From positions 1 through 64,000 of the forward strand of contig NZ_HE978531.1 in the NCBI RefSeq assembly GCF_000311745.1: 64,000 bases of DNA, written 5' to 3'. Made by a program: the position numbers and the translations under genes. Every line of letters starts with the position of its first letter. Within the stretch, counting starts at the first letter, position 1. This document shows positions 26,239 to 36,222 of the stretch, one piece after another. The notes below the pieces were generated by a model that saw only the letters and a program-made list of their open reading frames with translations, did not search any database and was not told the origin of the DNA. Source of the stretch: Anaerococcus obesiensis ph10. Its GTDB lineage: Bacteria; Bacillota; Clostridia; Tissierellales; Peptoniphilaceae.

Positions 26239-27462
26239 ATGAAAAGGAAAAAAATTATAGCATTTTTATTGGCGTTTTTGTTTATATTTTCTCCAATCAA
26301 AACTTTTGCTGATGATACGGTAGCAAAAGACGGAGATAATATTGTTGGTGCTGATAAATTTGTAAAAGCGTACTTGATTGGAAATCAAGAAAGTGGAGAT
26401 ATTTTTTATCAAAAAAATGCAGATCAAACTTATCCAATAGCATCAATGAGTAAGCTTATGACATTTTTACTTGCAAGAGATGCAATCGAAAGTGGAAAAA
26501 TTTCTTTTGATACAAAGGTTAAGGGGACTAAGGAAGCCGAAGACTTAACAGGGCCAGAATATTCTGCAATGGGAATTAAAGAAGGCGAACAGTACACAAT
26601 AAAAGAATTGCTCACAGGTCTTATGGTAGTTAGTGGCAATGATTGTGCAAATCTTTTGGCAAGTACAATTTCAGGAAGTGAAGCTAATTTTGCCAATGAT
26701 ATGAATAAAAAAGCTCAAGAATTAAATTTGAAAAGTCAAAAATATTACAATGCATCAGGAATAAATACAGAAGATGATAAACAAAATTCATCATCTGCAA
26801 AAGATTTATTTGAACTTACAAGAATAATTGTTGACAAGTATCCAGATGTTTTAGAATATTCAAAAATAAATGAGATTAATGATAACAAAAAAGATATTCA
26901 CAAAAAATCAACTATTCCACTTAGGGACGAAATAAAAGGCGTTGATGGATTAAAAACAGGAACAACAGAAGAAGCAGGTCATTGTTTAACAACAACCATC
27001 GATATGAACAAATTTGATCCAAAAAATGAATTTAGGGCAATAGGAATCGTGATGGGAGCTGAAGAAAATGAATTTAGAAATTCAGCTATGACCGATTTAA
27101 TCTATTACGTTTCAAGATATTTTAATTATAAAAAACTTACAGATAAAGATTTGCCTAGCGATTCAATAAAAGTTAATTCCGTAAAAGAAGGATATGTAGA
27201 ATTATATCCAGAAAAAACAGTTGGCTTTATAATTAAAGACAAAGCAATGCCAAGTGTGAAAATTAAAATTAATAAAGATATAAAAGCACCAATCAAAAAA
27301 AATGAAAAACTCGGCAAGGCTTACATAAAATATAAGGACAAAGCATACGAAGTTAATTTGATAAGCAAAAAAGATCAACAAAAGGCATCAAACTTTACTA
27401 GAGTAAAAAGAACAGTATCAGATGCTTGCAATTTTTTGGTAGAATGTATTATAGCTAGATAG
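26239..27462 (+). CDS. D-alanyl-D-alanine carboxypeptidase
   Basis: Penicillin-binding protein of the DacF type (peptidase S11) that trims the terminal D-Ala from peptidoglycan stem peptides. The 407-residue protein has a signal peptide (1-24), catalytic SMSK at 69-72, the SGN triad in VVSGNDCANLL and KTG in GLKTGTTEEAG. The C-terminal S11 beta domain and a final amphipathic segment (about 385-407) would hold it at the membrane. The ATG at 26239 follows an AGGGGG site. Confidence 0.93.
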   Translation: MKRKKIIAFLLAFLFIFSPIKTFADDTVAKDGDNIVGADKFVKAYLIGNQESGDIFYQKNADQTYPIASMSKLMTFLLARDAIESGKISFDTKVKGTKEAEDLTGPEYSAMGIKEGEQYTIKELLTGLMVVSGNDCANLLASTISGSEANFANDMNKKAQELNLKSQKYYNASGINTEDDKQNSSSAKDLFELTRIIVDKYPDVLEYSKINEINDNKKDIHKKSTIPLRDEIKGVDGLKTGTTEEAGHCLTTTIDMNKFDPKNEFRAIGIVMGAEENEFRNSAMTDLIYYVSRYFNYKKLTDKDLPSDSIKVNSVKEGYVELYPEKTVGFIIKDKAMPSVKIKINKDIKAPIKKNEKLGKAYIKYKDKAYEVNLISKKDQQKASNFTRVKRTVSDACNFLVECIIAR

Positions 27463-27494
27463 AAAAAGTTTTACTTTTTCTATCTTTTCTGCTA
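27457..27494 (+). terminator. terminator after the carboxypeptidase gene
   Basis: A stem of agatagaaaaagt against acttttctatct-like sequence around a short tt loop, followed by tttct. It overlaps the carboxypeptidase stop and precedes the tRNA. Confidence 0.7.
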
Positions 27495-27508
27495 TACTAT
27501 TGGGGTAG

Positions 27509-27585
27509 GTCCTGGTAGCTCAGCTGGATAGAGCACCGCCCTCCTAAGGCGGGTGTCGGAGGTTCGAATCCTCTTCAGGACGCCA
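27509..27585 (+). tRNA. tRNA-Arg (CCT)
   Basis: The acceptor gtcctgg pairs with tcaggac, the anticodon loop ctcctaa gives CCT, the T-arm is GTTCGAAT, and CCA is encoded. A lone tRNA far from the main cluster; it reads AGG. Confidence 0.95.
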
Positions 27586-27678
27586 AATATTTTTAGCTAT
27601 TGCAAATTTTAAAAAAATGAGCGATAGCTTTTTTTGTTGAAAAAAACTTTAAAATAATTTAAAATTGTGGAGAAATAA

Positions 27679-28152
27679 ATGGATGATATTTTTTATATGA
27701 AAGAAGCCATAAATGAGGCAAAGCTTGCAAGATTAGAAGACGAAGTTCCAATTGGTTGTGTGATTGTAAAAGATGAAAAAATAATTGCAAGAAGTCACAA
27801 CTATACATACAAAGGAAAATCTGCATTGAAACACGCAGAAATTCTTGCGATTGATAAGGCGAGCAAGTATGTTGGAGATTTTAGATTAGAAGATTGCACA
27901 ATGTATGTAACAATGGAGCCTTGTTCCATGTGTGCTGGAGCAATAATAAATTCAAGAATAAAAAGATTAGTTATAGGTCTTGCCGATGTAAAAAGAGGAG
28001 CTTGCGGTTCAAACACAAATATTACAGGAGACAGAAGCCAATTGCATTATTTAGATGCAGAATTTGGTTTGATGAAAGAAGAAAGCCTAGAGCTTTTGCA
28101 AAATTTTTTTAAAAAATTGAGAAATAAAAAGAAAAAAGATTCTTGCCAATAA
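27679..28152 (+). CDS. tadA: tRNA-specific adenosine deaminase TadA
   Basis: Converts A34 to inosine in tRNA-Arg (ACG), a gene present at 2078. The 157-residue zinc deaminase has HAE (His52, catalytic Glu54) and PCSMC (Cys82, Cys85). The following NSRIKRLVIGLADVKRGACGS is typical of TadA rather than guanine deaminase. The start is ATG at 27679 after a GGAG site. Confidence 0.95.
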   Translation: MDDIFYMKEAINEAKLARLEDEVPIGCVIVKDEKIIARSHNYTYKGKSALKHAEILAIDKASKYVGDFRLEDCTMYVTMEPCSMCAGAIINSRIKRLVIGLADVKRGACGSNTNITGDRSQLHYLDAEFGLMKEESLELLQNFFKKLRNKKKKDSCQ

Positions 28153-28172
28153 GGGTAAGAATCTTTTTTAAA
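28133..28172 (+). terminator. terminator overlapping the tadA stop
   Basis: A 14-bp stem (aaaagattcttgcc against gggtaagaatctttt) with loop aataa, ending in Ts. The tadA stop lies in the loop region. Confidence 0.85.
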
Positions 28173-28177
28173 ATAAA

Positions 28178-28576
28178 TTAAATTGTAGCAATAATTTGCC
28201 AAAATACCTTGTATTTATCGATCAAGGTTGTAAATAATTTCTTATTAATTGTTTGGGGTTGCATTAATACCTTTGATTCCTTTTCAAGTTTTGAATAAGC
28301 TTTATATAAATTTTCGCTGTTTGTTTCAATAACAACCCTTCCATTATTTCCACTTGTCCAATGCTTATCATCAGTTGTGTCAAATAAATATACATTATTT
28401 CCATAAATTTCTAATTTTGAATTATAAATTCGATCTCGGATTTCTTCGGGAAAGTTATACTGTTCAAAGTCAGAATATCTGATTATTTTTTCAGGCGGAT
28501 CAAGGTCAAACATATCGCAATAATATTCAATAGCCTCCAAGCATTTTCCATTTTTAAATGATATACCAACTGCCAT
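28178..28576 (-). CDS. VOC/PhnB-like protein
   Basis: A 132-residue protein resembling the PhnB-type branch of the VOC (glyoxalase fold) family: MAVGISFKNGKCLEAIEYYCDMFD at the start, YNSKLEIYGNNVYLFDT in the middle and a closing KYKVFWQI equivalent to the common fGv-WQi. Metal ligands are not obvious, so enzymatic function is unknown. An isolated minus-strand gene among + strand genes, with AAAGGAA before its ATG. Confidence 0.7.
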   Translation of the reverse strand: MAVGISFKNGKCLEAIEYYCDMFDLDPPEKIIRYSDFEQYNFPEEIRDRIYNSKLEIYGNNVYLFDTTDDKHWTSGNNGRVVIETNSENLYKAYSKLEKESKVLMQPQTINKKLFTTLIDKYKVFWQIIATI

Positions 28577-28664
28577 ATTAAATTCCTTTCTTTAATTAAA
28601 TTTAACATAATAGTATAATAATATCAAGATAAAAAATTATTAATAAAATATAAAGGGGGCGTAA

Positions 28665-29609
28665 ATGAAGATTTCTTTAATAGATCCTTTGCTCGTTGAT
28701 GATAAAATAATTGAAAGTCATAAGGAAAAAATAGAAAAACTTGGTCATGAATTTCAATATTTCAAAAAAAGCGCATCTGATGATGAAAAAATAATTGAAA
28801 GATTAAAAGACAGCGATGTGGCTATAATTACAAATAATAAATTTTCAAAAAATGTAATTGAAAATACAAATTTAAAATTAATTGATGTGGCATTTACTGG
28901 TTTTAATCATGTTGATATTGAAGCATGCAATGAAAAAAATATTATTGTAGAAAATGCCAGCGGATATTCTGATGATTCTGTCGCTGAGCTAGTGCTTGGT
29001 CTTACAATTTCTCTTATGAGAAAATTTAATGAAAACAGAAAAAATATGTATGAATATGAATCTTTTAAGGTCATTGGTCAAATTATAAAAGGAAAAACTG
29101 TTGGAGTTGTTGGCACAGGAAAAATTGGAATAAGAGTTATTGAATTATTTAAGGCTTTTGGTGCAAATATTTTGGCATATAGTCGAAGTGAAAAAGATGA
29201 AGTGAAAAATCTTGGTGCAAAGTATGTTAGCCTTGATGAGCTTTTGAAAAATTCTGATATTGTTACAATTCATCTTCCTCAAAACAAAGAAACTTGTGGT
29301 TTTATTGGAAAAAATGAACTTGATCTTATGAAAGATAAGGCAATTTTGATAAATTGTGCAAGGGGACCAATTGTTGACAATGATTATTTGGCAAAATTAT
29401 TAAATGAAGATAAGTTAAGAGCTGGCATTGATGTTTTTGATATGGAACCTCCGATTGATAAAAATTATCCGCTTAGAAATGCAAAAAACACAGTGCTTAC
29501 AAATCATGTAGGATTTTTAACTCAAGAAGCTATGGATATTAGATGTGAAATTGTTTTTGATAATTTATATAAGTTTCTTGATGGCAAAATCGTAAATAAA
29601 GTAAATTAA
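28665..29609 (+). CDS. D-2-hydroxyacid dehydrogenase
   Basis: NAD-dependent oxidoreductase of the D-isomer family (314 residues). The nucleotide-binding GVVGTGKIGIRVIELFKAFG lies near 146-165, INCARGPIVDNDYL near 226-239, and the catalytic Arg/Glu/His set falls in those regions and NHVGFLTQEAM. Substrate cannot be told from sequence; 2-hydroxyisocaproate- or lactate-type or a regulator-type role is possible. It is followed after 2 bp by udk. Confidence 0.88.
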   Translation: MKISLIDPLLVDDKIIESHKEKIEKLGHEFQYFKKSASDDEKIIERLKDSDVAIITNNKFSKNVIENTNLKLIDVAFTGFNHVDIEACNEKNIIVENASGYSDDSVAELVLGLTISLMRKFNENRKNMYEYESFKVIGQIIKGKTVGVVGTGKIGIRVIELFKAFGANILAYSRSEKDEVKNLGAKYVSLDELLKNSDIVTIHLPQNKETCGFIGKNELDLMKDKAILINCARGPIVDNDYLAKLLNEDKLRAGIDVFDMEPPIDKNYPLRNAKNTVLTNHVGFLTQEAMDIRCEIVFDNLYKFLDGKIVNKVN

Positions 29610-29611
29610 TT

Positions 29612-30226
29612 ATGGATACAAAAATTATAGCGATAGCAGGCGGATCTGCTAGTGGAAAATCTTCTATTGTTGAATATATAAAAAATTATTTTTCTAAAGA
29701 TTTGTATGTAATTGGACATGACAATTATTATAAATCACATGATGATCTTAGTTTTGAAGATAGGGAAAAATTAAATTATGATAAACCTGAATCTTTTGAC
29801 AATGAAATGTTTTTAAGGGATCTTTTGGCTTTAAAGGCTGGAAAAGAAATTGATATGCCAACCTATGATTATAATATTCATACTAGAAGCAAAGAAACTA
29901 TTCATGTTGTTCCAAAAAAGATAATTCTTATTGAAGGAATTTTGGTTTTGTATGATGAGAGAATAAGAAATATTTTGGATACTTGCGTTTTTATTGATGC
30001 GGATAGTGACGTAAGACTTCAAAGAAGAATTTTAAGAGATACTAAAGAAAGATCTAGGAGTTTGGAATCGGTTTTGACTCAATATATAAAACAAGTAAAG
30101 CCAATGCACGAAAAATATGTTGAGCCAACAAAAAAATATGCAGATATAATAATTCCAAGAGGAGCAAAAAATACTAGAGGAATAGATATTTTAATTAAGC
30201 ATATCGAAGATTTGATTGAGGAATAA
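29612..30226 (+). CDS. udk: uridine kinase
   Basis: Phosphorylates uridine and cytidine in pyrimidine salvage. The 204-residue P-loop kinase has GGSASGKSS at 10-18, HDNYYKSHDDLSFEDREKLNYDKPESFD, the RD-containing RRILRDTKERSRS segment and IIPRGA near the end. The start lies 2 bp after the dehydrogenase stop. Confidence 0.93.
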   Translation: MDTKIIAIAGGSASGKSSIVEYIKNYFSKDLYVIGHDNYYKSHDDLSFEDREKLNYDKPESFDNEMFLRDLLALKAGKEIDMPTYDYNIHTRSKETIHVVPKKIILIEGILVLYDERIRNILDTCVFIDADSDVRLQRRILRDTKERSRSLESVLTQYIKQVKPMHEKYVEPTKKYADIIIPRGAKNTRGIDILIKHIEDLIEE

Positions 30227-30227
30227 A

Positions 30228-32033
30228 ATGGAAGTGAAGTTACTTGATGTAGATTATAAAAAAATAGAATCCTACTTAAATGGCGATTCCAAGTTGGGCC
30301 ATAAAATTTTTGGATCAATAAAAAAAGATGATGGATATGTTTTTAGATTATATGCTCCAAAAGCTGATAGGGTTTTAATCAAAGGAGATTTTTCAAATTG
30401 GCAAGAAATTCCTATGTTTAAAAATGAAAAGTATGGATATTTTTATAAATTTATTAAGGCAAAAGAGGGCGATTACTATAAATATGTTATAGAAAGTCAA
30501 GGAAATAGATTTGAAAAATTTGATCCTTATGGAAAATATTTTGATATGTCTCCAGAATTTGCCACAAAAATTATAGATACATCTTATGATTTTTCTGATG
30601 AAAAATGGATGGAAAAAAGAGAAAAAAATTTGGATAAACCAGTAAATATTTATGAAATTCATTTGGGAAGCTGGTTAAGATATAATTCTATGCCAAATAT
30701 TTTGGATATAGTTGATAAATTAATTTCTTACGTAAAAGATATGGGCTATACTCACATAGAACTTATGCCAGTTACAGAACACCCTTATTATCCTTCTTGG
30801 GGCTATCAAGTTTCAGGATTTTTTGCTATGTCATCAAGATATGGTTCTATAAAAGATTTGCAAAAATTTGTAGAGATTTGCCACCAAAATGATATTGGAG
30901 TAATTTTTGATTTTGTAATTGTTCATTTTGCAGAAGATTATTATGCCCTAAAATATTTTGATGGAACTAGTCTTTACGAATCTGATTATAAAGATTTGCA
31001 ATATTCTGAATGGGGAAGTTTGAATTTTGATTATTCAAAAGGTCATGTGAGAAGTTTTATGAAATCTGCTATTAATTTTTGGATAGAAAATTGTCATTTC
31101 GATGGAATAAGAATTGATGCAGTTTCTAATATGATTTATTATGATGGAAATAAAAATAGGGGAGTAAATCCTAATAATATTAAATTTTTAAAAGAATTGA
31201 ACAGAGATCTTTCAAATGATTATCCAAATTTCATGAAAATTGCAGAAGATTCATCATCTTATGAATTTGTAACAGGAAAAAATTCACAAGATAGTCTTGG
31301 TTTTGATTACAAGTGGGATTTGGGATGGATGAATGATACTTGCAAATATTTTGAGGTTGATTCAATAAACAGGCATATATATCAAGGAAAAATTAATTTT
31401 TCTATGTTTTATTTTTACAGAGAAAATTTTCTTCTACCTTTAAGCCATGACGAGGTAGTTCATCTAAAAAAACCAATGATAAATAAAATGAACGGTTTTT
31501 ATGAAGATAGGTTTAAACAATTAAAATTATTAAATACTTATCAAATGACTCATCCTGGCAAAAAATTAAATTTTATGGGCAATGAATTTGCAACTTTTGA
31601 TGAATGGAATGAAAATGAATCTTTAAATTGGGATATTTTAAAATTTCCAATACATTCAGATTTTAAAAATTTTGTGAAAGATTTAAATTTCCTTTACAAG
31701 GACAATCCAAGTTTTTACAAAAATGATTTTGATGAAAAAGGATTTTTGTGGAAAGTTGTTGATGACAATATAAATTCTGTTTTTGCCTACGAAAGACTTG
31801 CAGATGATAAAAGATTTTTGGTAGTATTAAATATGACTAATACTTATAAAAAATCTTATCCGATTTTTTATGATGAAAATTTGATTTTTGTTGAAAAAAT
31901 TAATAGTCTTTCTGAAAAATATGGTGGAGATAAATATAAAAGAGAAAATATAAAAATTAATAAGGGGGAAAATCTTGAGCTAGAGCTTTGGGAATATGAG
32001 GCTGTAGTTTTTGAAATAAAAGAAAATGAGTAG
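30228..32033 (+). CDS. glgB: 1,4-alpha-glucan branching enzyme
   Basis: Introduces alpha-1,6 branches into glycogen-like polymers. The 601-residue GH13 enzyme has an N-terminal CBM48 domain (FRLYAPKADRVLIKGDFSNWQEIPM), then YEIHLGSW. Catalytic regions are GIRIDAVSNM (Asp nucleophile), MKIAEDSSSY (Glu acid/base) and LPLSHDEVVH. The ATG at 30228 is preferred because GAGG precedes it. No other glycogen gene is nearby; it overlaps the next gene by 8 nt. Confidence 0.95.
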   Translation: MEVKLLDVDYKKIESYLNGDSKLGHKIFGSIKKDDGYVFRLYAPKADRVLIKGDFSNWQEIPMFKNEKYGYFYKFIKAKEGDYYKYVIESQGNRFEKFDPYGKYFDMSPEFATKIIDTSYDFSDEKWMEKREKNLDKPVNIYEIHLGSWLRYNSMPNILDIVDKLISYVKDMGYTHIELMPVTEHPYYPSWGYQVSGFFAMSSRYGSIKDLQKFVEICHQNDIGVIFDFVIVHFAEDYYALKYFDGTSLYESDYKDLQYSEWGSLNFDYSKGHVRSFMKSAINFWIENCHFDGIRIDAVSNMIYYDGNKNRGVNPNNIKFLKELNRDLSNDYPNFMKIAEDSSSYEFVTGKNSQDSLGFDYKWDLGWMNDTCKYFEVDSINRHIYQGKINFSMFYFYRENFLLPLSHDEVVHLKKPMINKMNGFYEDRFKQLKLLNTYQMTHPGKKLNFMGNEFATFDEWNENESLNWDILKFPIHSDFKNFVKDLNFLYKDNPSFYKNDFDEKGFLWKVVDDNINSVFAYERLADDKRFLVVLNMTNTYKKSYPIFYDENLIFVEKINSLSEKYGGDKYKRENIKINKGENLELELWEYEAVVFEIKENE

Positions 32034-32496
32034 AAACAAAGAGGCTATCAATCTTTCTTGGTTGGTAGAAAAATGGACAATTTGGGATAATTCATATTTA
32101 AAAAATATTTGGTTAAATCTTGACACTTTGGATTTGATAAGAATAAATGATGATATGGATAACAATGACGATATAGAAGAATCTTATATTGATATTGAAA
32201 ATAATATGGACGAATTTGTTTGTATGCCAGGTCGCGAAGCTGTAAATAAAAAACTTGCAAGAGAAGTTTTTATGGATTATTTGGGAAGCGTCGATAGGGA
32301 CAGGCTTTTTGAAAATTATAATGAATACTCAGCTGACGAGGAATTTTTGGATTTGATTTATGAGCTAGGACTTGAAAATAAACTCCAAGAATTTAGAGAA
32401 AAAATTGCTGGAGCTATTTTATTAAATTGGGCAAATGAAGAAGATATTAAAGTAAATAAAGATATGGTAGTAATAGATTTATATAATAGGGATTAG
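32026..32496 (+). CDS. UPF0158-like protein of unknown function
   Basis: A 156-residue acidic soluble protein. The second half (MPGREAVNKKLAREVFMDYL, then a 45-residue spacer and EFREKIAGAILLNWANEEDI) resembles the UPF0158 pattern of a residue-rich loop, FI/FMD helix and a closing W-containing helix. The N-terminal part (SWLVEKWTIWDNSYLKNIW) is not recognised. It overlaps glgB by 8 nt and precedes the ApbE gene closely, so it is co-transcribed with both. Confidence 0.45.
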   Translation: MSRNKEAINLSWLVEKWTIWDNSYLKNIWLNLDTLDLIRINDDMDNNDDIEESYIDIENNMDEFVCMPGREAVNKKLAREVFMDYLGSVDRDRLFENYNEYSADEEFLDLIYELGLENKLQEFREKIAGAILLNWANEEDIKVNKDMVVIDLYNRD

Positions 32497-32499
32497 ATT

Positions 32500-33653
32500 T
32501 TGAAAAATAAAAAATAAAAATGACTTGTGCAGTGCTAGGCTTATGTTTAGCACTTTCATCATGTAATAAAAAAATTGAAAAAGTTAAACCAGAAGCAAAA
32601 AGCAATATTAAAAGTGAATTGAGTGATGATAAGAAAATTTCTTCAAACAATTCAAATAATGTTGACGAAAATCAATTGAAAAAATTTGAGGCAACAATTT
32701 ATGAATACTTTGACACAATAACAACTTTTACTGCTTATTGCAAAAATGAAGAAGAATTCAACAAATACAAAGATTTAGTTGAACAAAGAATGGCAGAATA
32801 TCATAAATTATTTAATAATTATGATAAATTTGATAAGGTAAATAATTTTTCCACTATAAACGAAAATGCTGGAAAAGAAAAAGTCAAAGTTGACAAAAAA
32901 ATAATTGATATTTTAAAAGAAGGAAAAAAATGGTACAAGGAAACTGATGGCGATATAAACATTGCATACGGCAGAGTTTTAAAAATATGGCTTGATTTAA
33001 GAGAAAAAAGTGAAAAAGATCCAGAAAATATAAAGCTTCCATCAGACAAACAGCTCGAAGAAGCAGGAAAATATAGAAATATAGATGCCATAGAAATAGA
33101 TGAAAAAAATCAAACAGCATACATTAATGATAAAAATGTTCAAATTGATATTGGTGGAATTGGAAAAGGCTACGCAACTGAATTAATAAAAAAAGAATTG
33201 ATGGAAAAAGGACTTCAAACTGGAATTTTATCAGTTGGTGGAGATGTTGCAATAATTGGAAAAAATCCTACAAGACCATCGGGGAAATTTAAAATTGCAA
33301 TAAAAGATCCATCACTATCAGAAGATCATCCTTATGCTTCAGTAGTTTCTGTAAATAAGACATCAGTTGTAACAAGTGGAGATTATGAAAGATATTTTGA
33401 AATTGACGGAAAAAAATATCATCACATTATAGATCCAGATACAAATTATCCATCAACAAAATTTAAATCTGTTTCAGTAATAACAGATAATATTGCCTAT
33501 GCAGATGCTCTTTCAACAGCTCTTTTTATAAAAGATTTGGAAGAAGGAAAAGAATTAGTCAAAAAATTTAATGCAGAAGCTTACTGGATTGACAAAGATG
33601 GCAATACATTTAAAACTGAAAATTGGGACAAATACGAAGTAAAAGAAAAATAA
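32500..33653 (+). CDS. ApbE-type FMN transferase lipoprotein (N-terminal frameshift)
   Basis: Flavin transferase that attaches FMN to Thr residues of extracytoplasmic redox proteins. A lipobox (LALSSC) makes it a lipoprotein. The body has the family patterns YEYFDTITTFTAYC, IAYGRVLKIW, VQIDIGGIGKGYAT, LSVGGDVAIIG and SGDYERYFEIDGKKYHHIIDP. The uninterrupted frame begins at ATG 32520, with no ribosome site and no charged signal start. Adding one A to the A6 run 32509-32514 connects it to TTG at 32500 and gives MKNKKIKMTCAV, a normal signal peptide. Partner substrates such as Rnf or Nqr are not in the window. Confidence 0.88.
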
Positions 33654-33756
33654 AATTTTTTAAAAAATTGATGCGATATTTCGCATCTTTTTTTATAAAA
33701 ATATTCAAAAATTTTTTCATCTAGTATATAATATAATCTGTATTTAGGAGGTAGGA

Positions 33757-35234
33757 ATGATAAAAAAAGCTTTTAATAATGATAAATATATAAAAATCCA
33801 GTCGGAAAAAATAGAGGAAAGAATAAAAGAATTTGATAAGTTGTATCTTGAATTTGGCGGAAAGTTATTTGATGATTCTCACGCATCAAGAGTTTTGCCA
33901 GGATTTTTGCCTGATTCTAAATTACAAATGTTAAAAAAATTAAAAGATATTACAGAAATTGTAATCGTAATAAACGCAAATGATATTGAATCAAATAAAA
34001 TCAGATCAGATCTTGATATAGGTTATGACACAGAAGTTTTAAGGCTAAAAACTTCTTTTGAGGATTTGGGATTTTTTGTAAATTCAATAGTAATAACTCA
34101 ATTCGATAACCAACCATCAGCTATAAAATATGGAAAATATCTTGATAGTTTAAATATAAAAAATTATAAGACTTATGATATTGAGGGTTATCCAAATAAT
34201 ATTCCTCATATTATAAGCAAAGATGGTTTTGGAAAAAATGATTATATACAAACAAGTAGGGACTTGGTAGTTATAACAGGACCAGGACCTGGAAGTGGAA
34301 AGCTTGCAACTTGTCTTTCACAAATGTATTTGGAAAATGAGAGAGGAATAAACGCAGGCTATGCAAAATTTGAAACTTTTCCGGTGTGGAACCTTCCTTT
34401 AAAACACCCAGTAAATATTGCCTATGAAGCAGCTACAGCCGATTTAAATGATGTAAATATGATTGATCCATATCATCTTGAAGCTTATGGAAAAACAACA
34501 GTAAATTATAATAGAGACGTTGAAGCTTTTCCTATTTTAAAACAAATGTTTGAAAAAATTTCAGGAGTTTGCCCTTACAAATCTCCAACTGATATGGGAG
34601 TAAATATGGTTGGTTTTTGCATCGACGATGAGAAAGAAACAATAAAGGCCTGTGAAAATGAAATAATAAGAAGATATTACAATGCCCTAGTAGATTTTAA
34701 ACTTGCAAAATCCGACTTTAAACCTGTAGAAAAAATAGAAATTTTGATGAGCGGACTAAATTTAGAATCATCAGATAGGATAGTTGCCATAAAAGCTAGA
34801 GAAAAACAAAAAGAAAAAATTCAGAAATTTTTGCAATTGAGCTTGGTGGTGGAAAAATTGTTACAGGCAAAAAATCAAAATTAATGTCATCTCCAGCAGC
34901 TTGTATTTTAAATGCCTTAAAAGAAATTTCTGGAATAAATGATGAAATTCCATTAATATCTCCACATATATTAGAGCCGGTTTTGAAATTAAAAGAAGAT
35001 ATTTTAAAACAAAAAGAGGAGTCCTTATCAGTTGACGATGTATTGATAGCTCTTTCAATATCAGCAACAACCAATCCAGTAAGTCATTTGGCACTAGAAA
35101 ATTTAAATAAGCTAAAAGGACTTGATGCTCACTCAACAATAATTTTAAACGACAGCGACAAAAAAACTCTTTTAAAAATGCACTTTAATTTCACCCAAGA
35201 TCCAGTGTTATCACAAGGATATTTAAATATTTAA
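33757..35234 (+). CDS. DUF1846 family protein (frameshifted)
   Basis: A roughly 490-residue protein of the DUF1846 family, of unknown function. Visible are FGGKLFDDSHASRVLPGF, TGPGPGSGKLATCLSQMYLENERG (a loop resembling a P-loop), YCI/KFETFPVWNLPL and YGKTTVNYNRDVEAFPIL. The first frame ends at 34884. One extra A in the A6 run 34814-34819 gives GGGKIVTGKKSKLMSSPAACILNALK and continues to 35234. AGGAGG precedes the ATG, and a terminator follows. Family members occur widely in Firmicutes, and reported structures do not settle a function. Confidence 0.85.
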
Positions 35235-35262
35235 AAAATTCCCCGATGAGGGAATTTTTTAT
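35233..35262 (+). terminator. terminator after DUF1846 gene
   Basis: An aaaaaattccc/gggaatttttt hairpin with a short loop and T-tract. Confidence 0.8.
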
Positions 35263-35317
35263 TTGCAAATTTTTAAAAAAATTCGAATTAATTTATAATT
35301 CTATTTACTATATTTGC

Positions 35318-35346
35318 TTGACAAAAATTAATCAATGTTATAAGAT
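35318..35346 (+). promoter_or_regulatory. promoter of the crotonase gene
   Basis: TTGACA (35318-35323), 17-bp spacer and TAAGAT (35341-35346), about 45 bp before the start codon. A sequence agaaagcgttttta just downstream is similar to a CcpA cre site, which would suggest catabolite control; this is weak evidence. Confidence 0.6.
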
Positions 35347-35390
35347 GAATTTATAGAAAGCGTTTTTAAAAAAATCTTAAAGGAGAAAAT

Positions 35391-36167
35391 ATGAATAACG
35401 TAAAAGTAGATGTAAAAAATGAAATTGCTTATGTAACTATTGATAGACCAAAAGCTTTAAATGCTTTAAATTCAGAAACTTTAAAAGAATTAAATGAAAC
35501 TTTTTCAGATATAAGAGATAGAAAAGATGTAAAAGTTTTAATTCTTACTGGTGGCGGAGAAAAATCTTTTGTAGCTGGTGCTGATATTTCTGAAATGGTA
35601 AATGCTACACCTCAAGAAGGTAGAGCAATGAGTATGCTTGCTTATGAAACTTTTAATATGCTTGAAGAAATGCCACAAGTTACGATTGCAGCTGTAAATG
35701 GATTTGCACTTGGCGGTGGTTGTGAAATTTCTATGGCTTGTGATATTAGAGTTGCATCTAAGAATGCTCTATTTGGTCAACCAGAAGTTGGTCTTGGAAT
35801 AATTCCAGGATTTGGTGGAACTCAAAGACTTCCAAGACTTGTTGGAAAAGGAATTGCAAAAGAATTAATTTTTACAACAGATTCTATAAAAGCTGACGAA
35901 GCTTACAGAATTGGTCTTGTAAATCATGTTGTTGAAAAAGAAGAATTAATTGATTATTGTACAAAAATGGCAGAAAAAATTATTTCAAAAGCATCTTATG
36001 CAGTTACTCTTGCAAAACAAGTTATAAATCTTGGAGTAGAATCTGATCTTCACACAGGAATTCAATTAGAAGCAAATACTTTCGCATCAACTTTTGAAAC
36101 TCACGACAAAAAAGAAGGCATGACAGCTTTCCTTGAAAAAAGAAAAGCAGATTTATCTGATTTTTAA
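35391..36167 (+). CDS. enoyl-CoA hydratase/crotonase
   Basis: A 258-residue crotonase-fold enzyme, probably 3-hydroxybutyryl-CoA dehydratase as in butyrate-forming anaerobes. The oxyanion-hole motif SFVAGADISEM lies near 60-70 and GFALGGGCEISMACD near 102-116. Catalytic Glu residues sit in that motif and in FGQPEVGLGIIPGFGGTQRL. Unlike in clostridial bcs operons, no thl, hbd, bcd or etf gene is adjacent; terminators stand on both sides, so it is monocistronic. Confidence 0.88.
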   Translation: MNNVKVDVKNEIAYVTIDRPKALNALNSETLKELNETFSDIRDRKDVKVLILTGGGEKSFVAGADISEMVNATPQEGRAMSMLAYETFNMLEEMPQVTIAAVNGFALGGGCEISMACDIRVASKNALFGQPEVGLGIIPGFGGTQRLPRLVGKGIAKELIFTTDSIKADEAYRIGLVNHVVEKEELIDYCTKMAEKIISKASYAVTLAKQVINLGVESDLHTGIQLEANTFASTFETHDKKEGMTAFLEKRKADLSDF

Positions 36168-36178
36168 TTAAAAAAATA

Positions 36179-36222
36179 GGTGCTTTTGTAGAATTAAATT
36201 ATTTCTACAAAAGCACCGTTTT
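36179..36222. terminator. bidirectional terminator
   Basis: A perfect 15-bp stem (36179-36193 against 36203-36217) with Ts after it on both strands, between the converging crotonase and phosphoesterase genes. Confidence 0.9.

Noticed and set aside
28153-28177. Possible SRP RNA gene after tadA
   Set aside because: This is a common place for ffs in Firmicutes, but only 25 bp separate tadA from the next gene and they hold a terminator.
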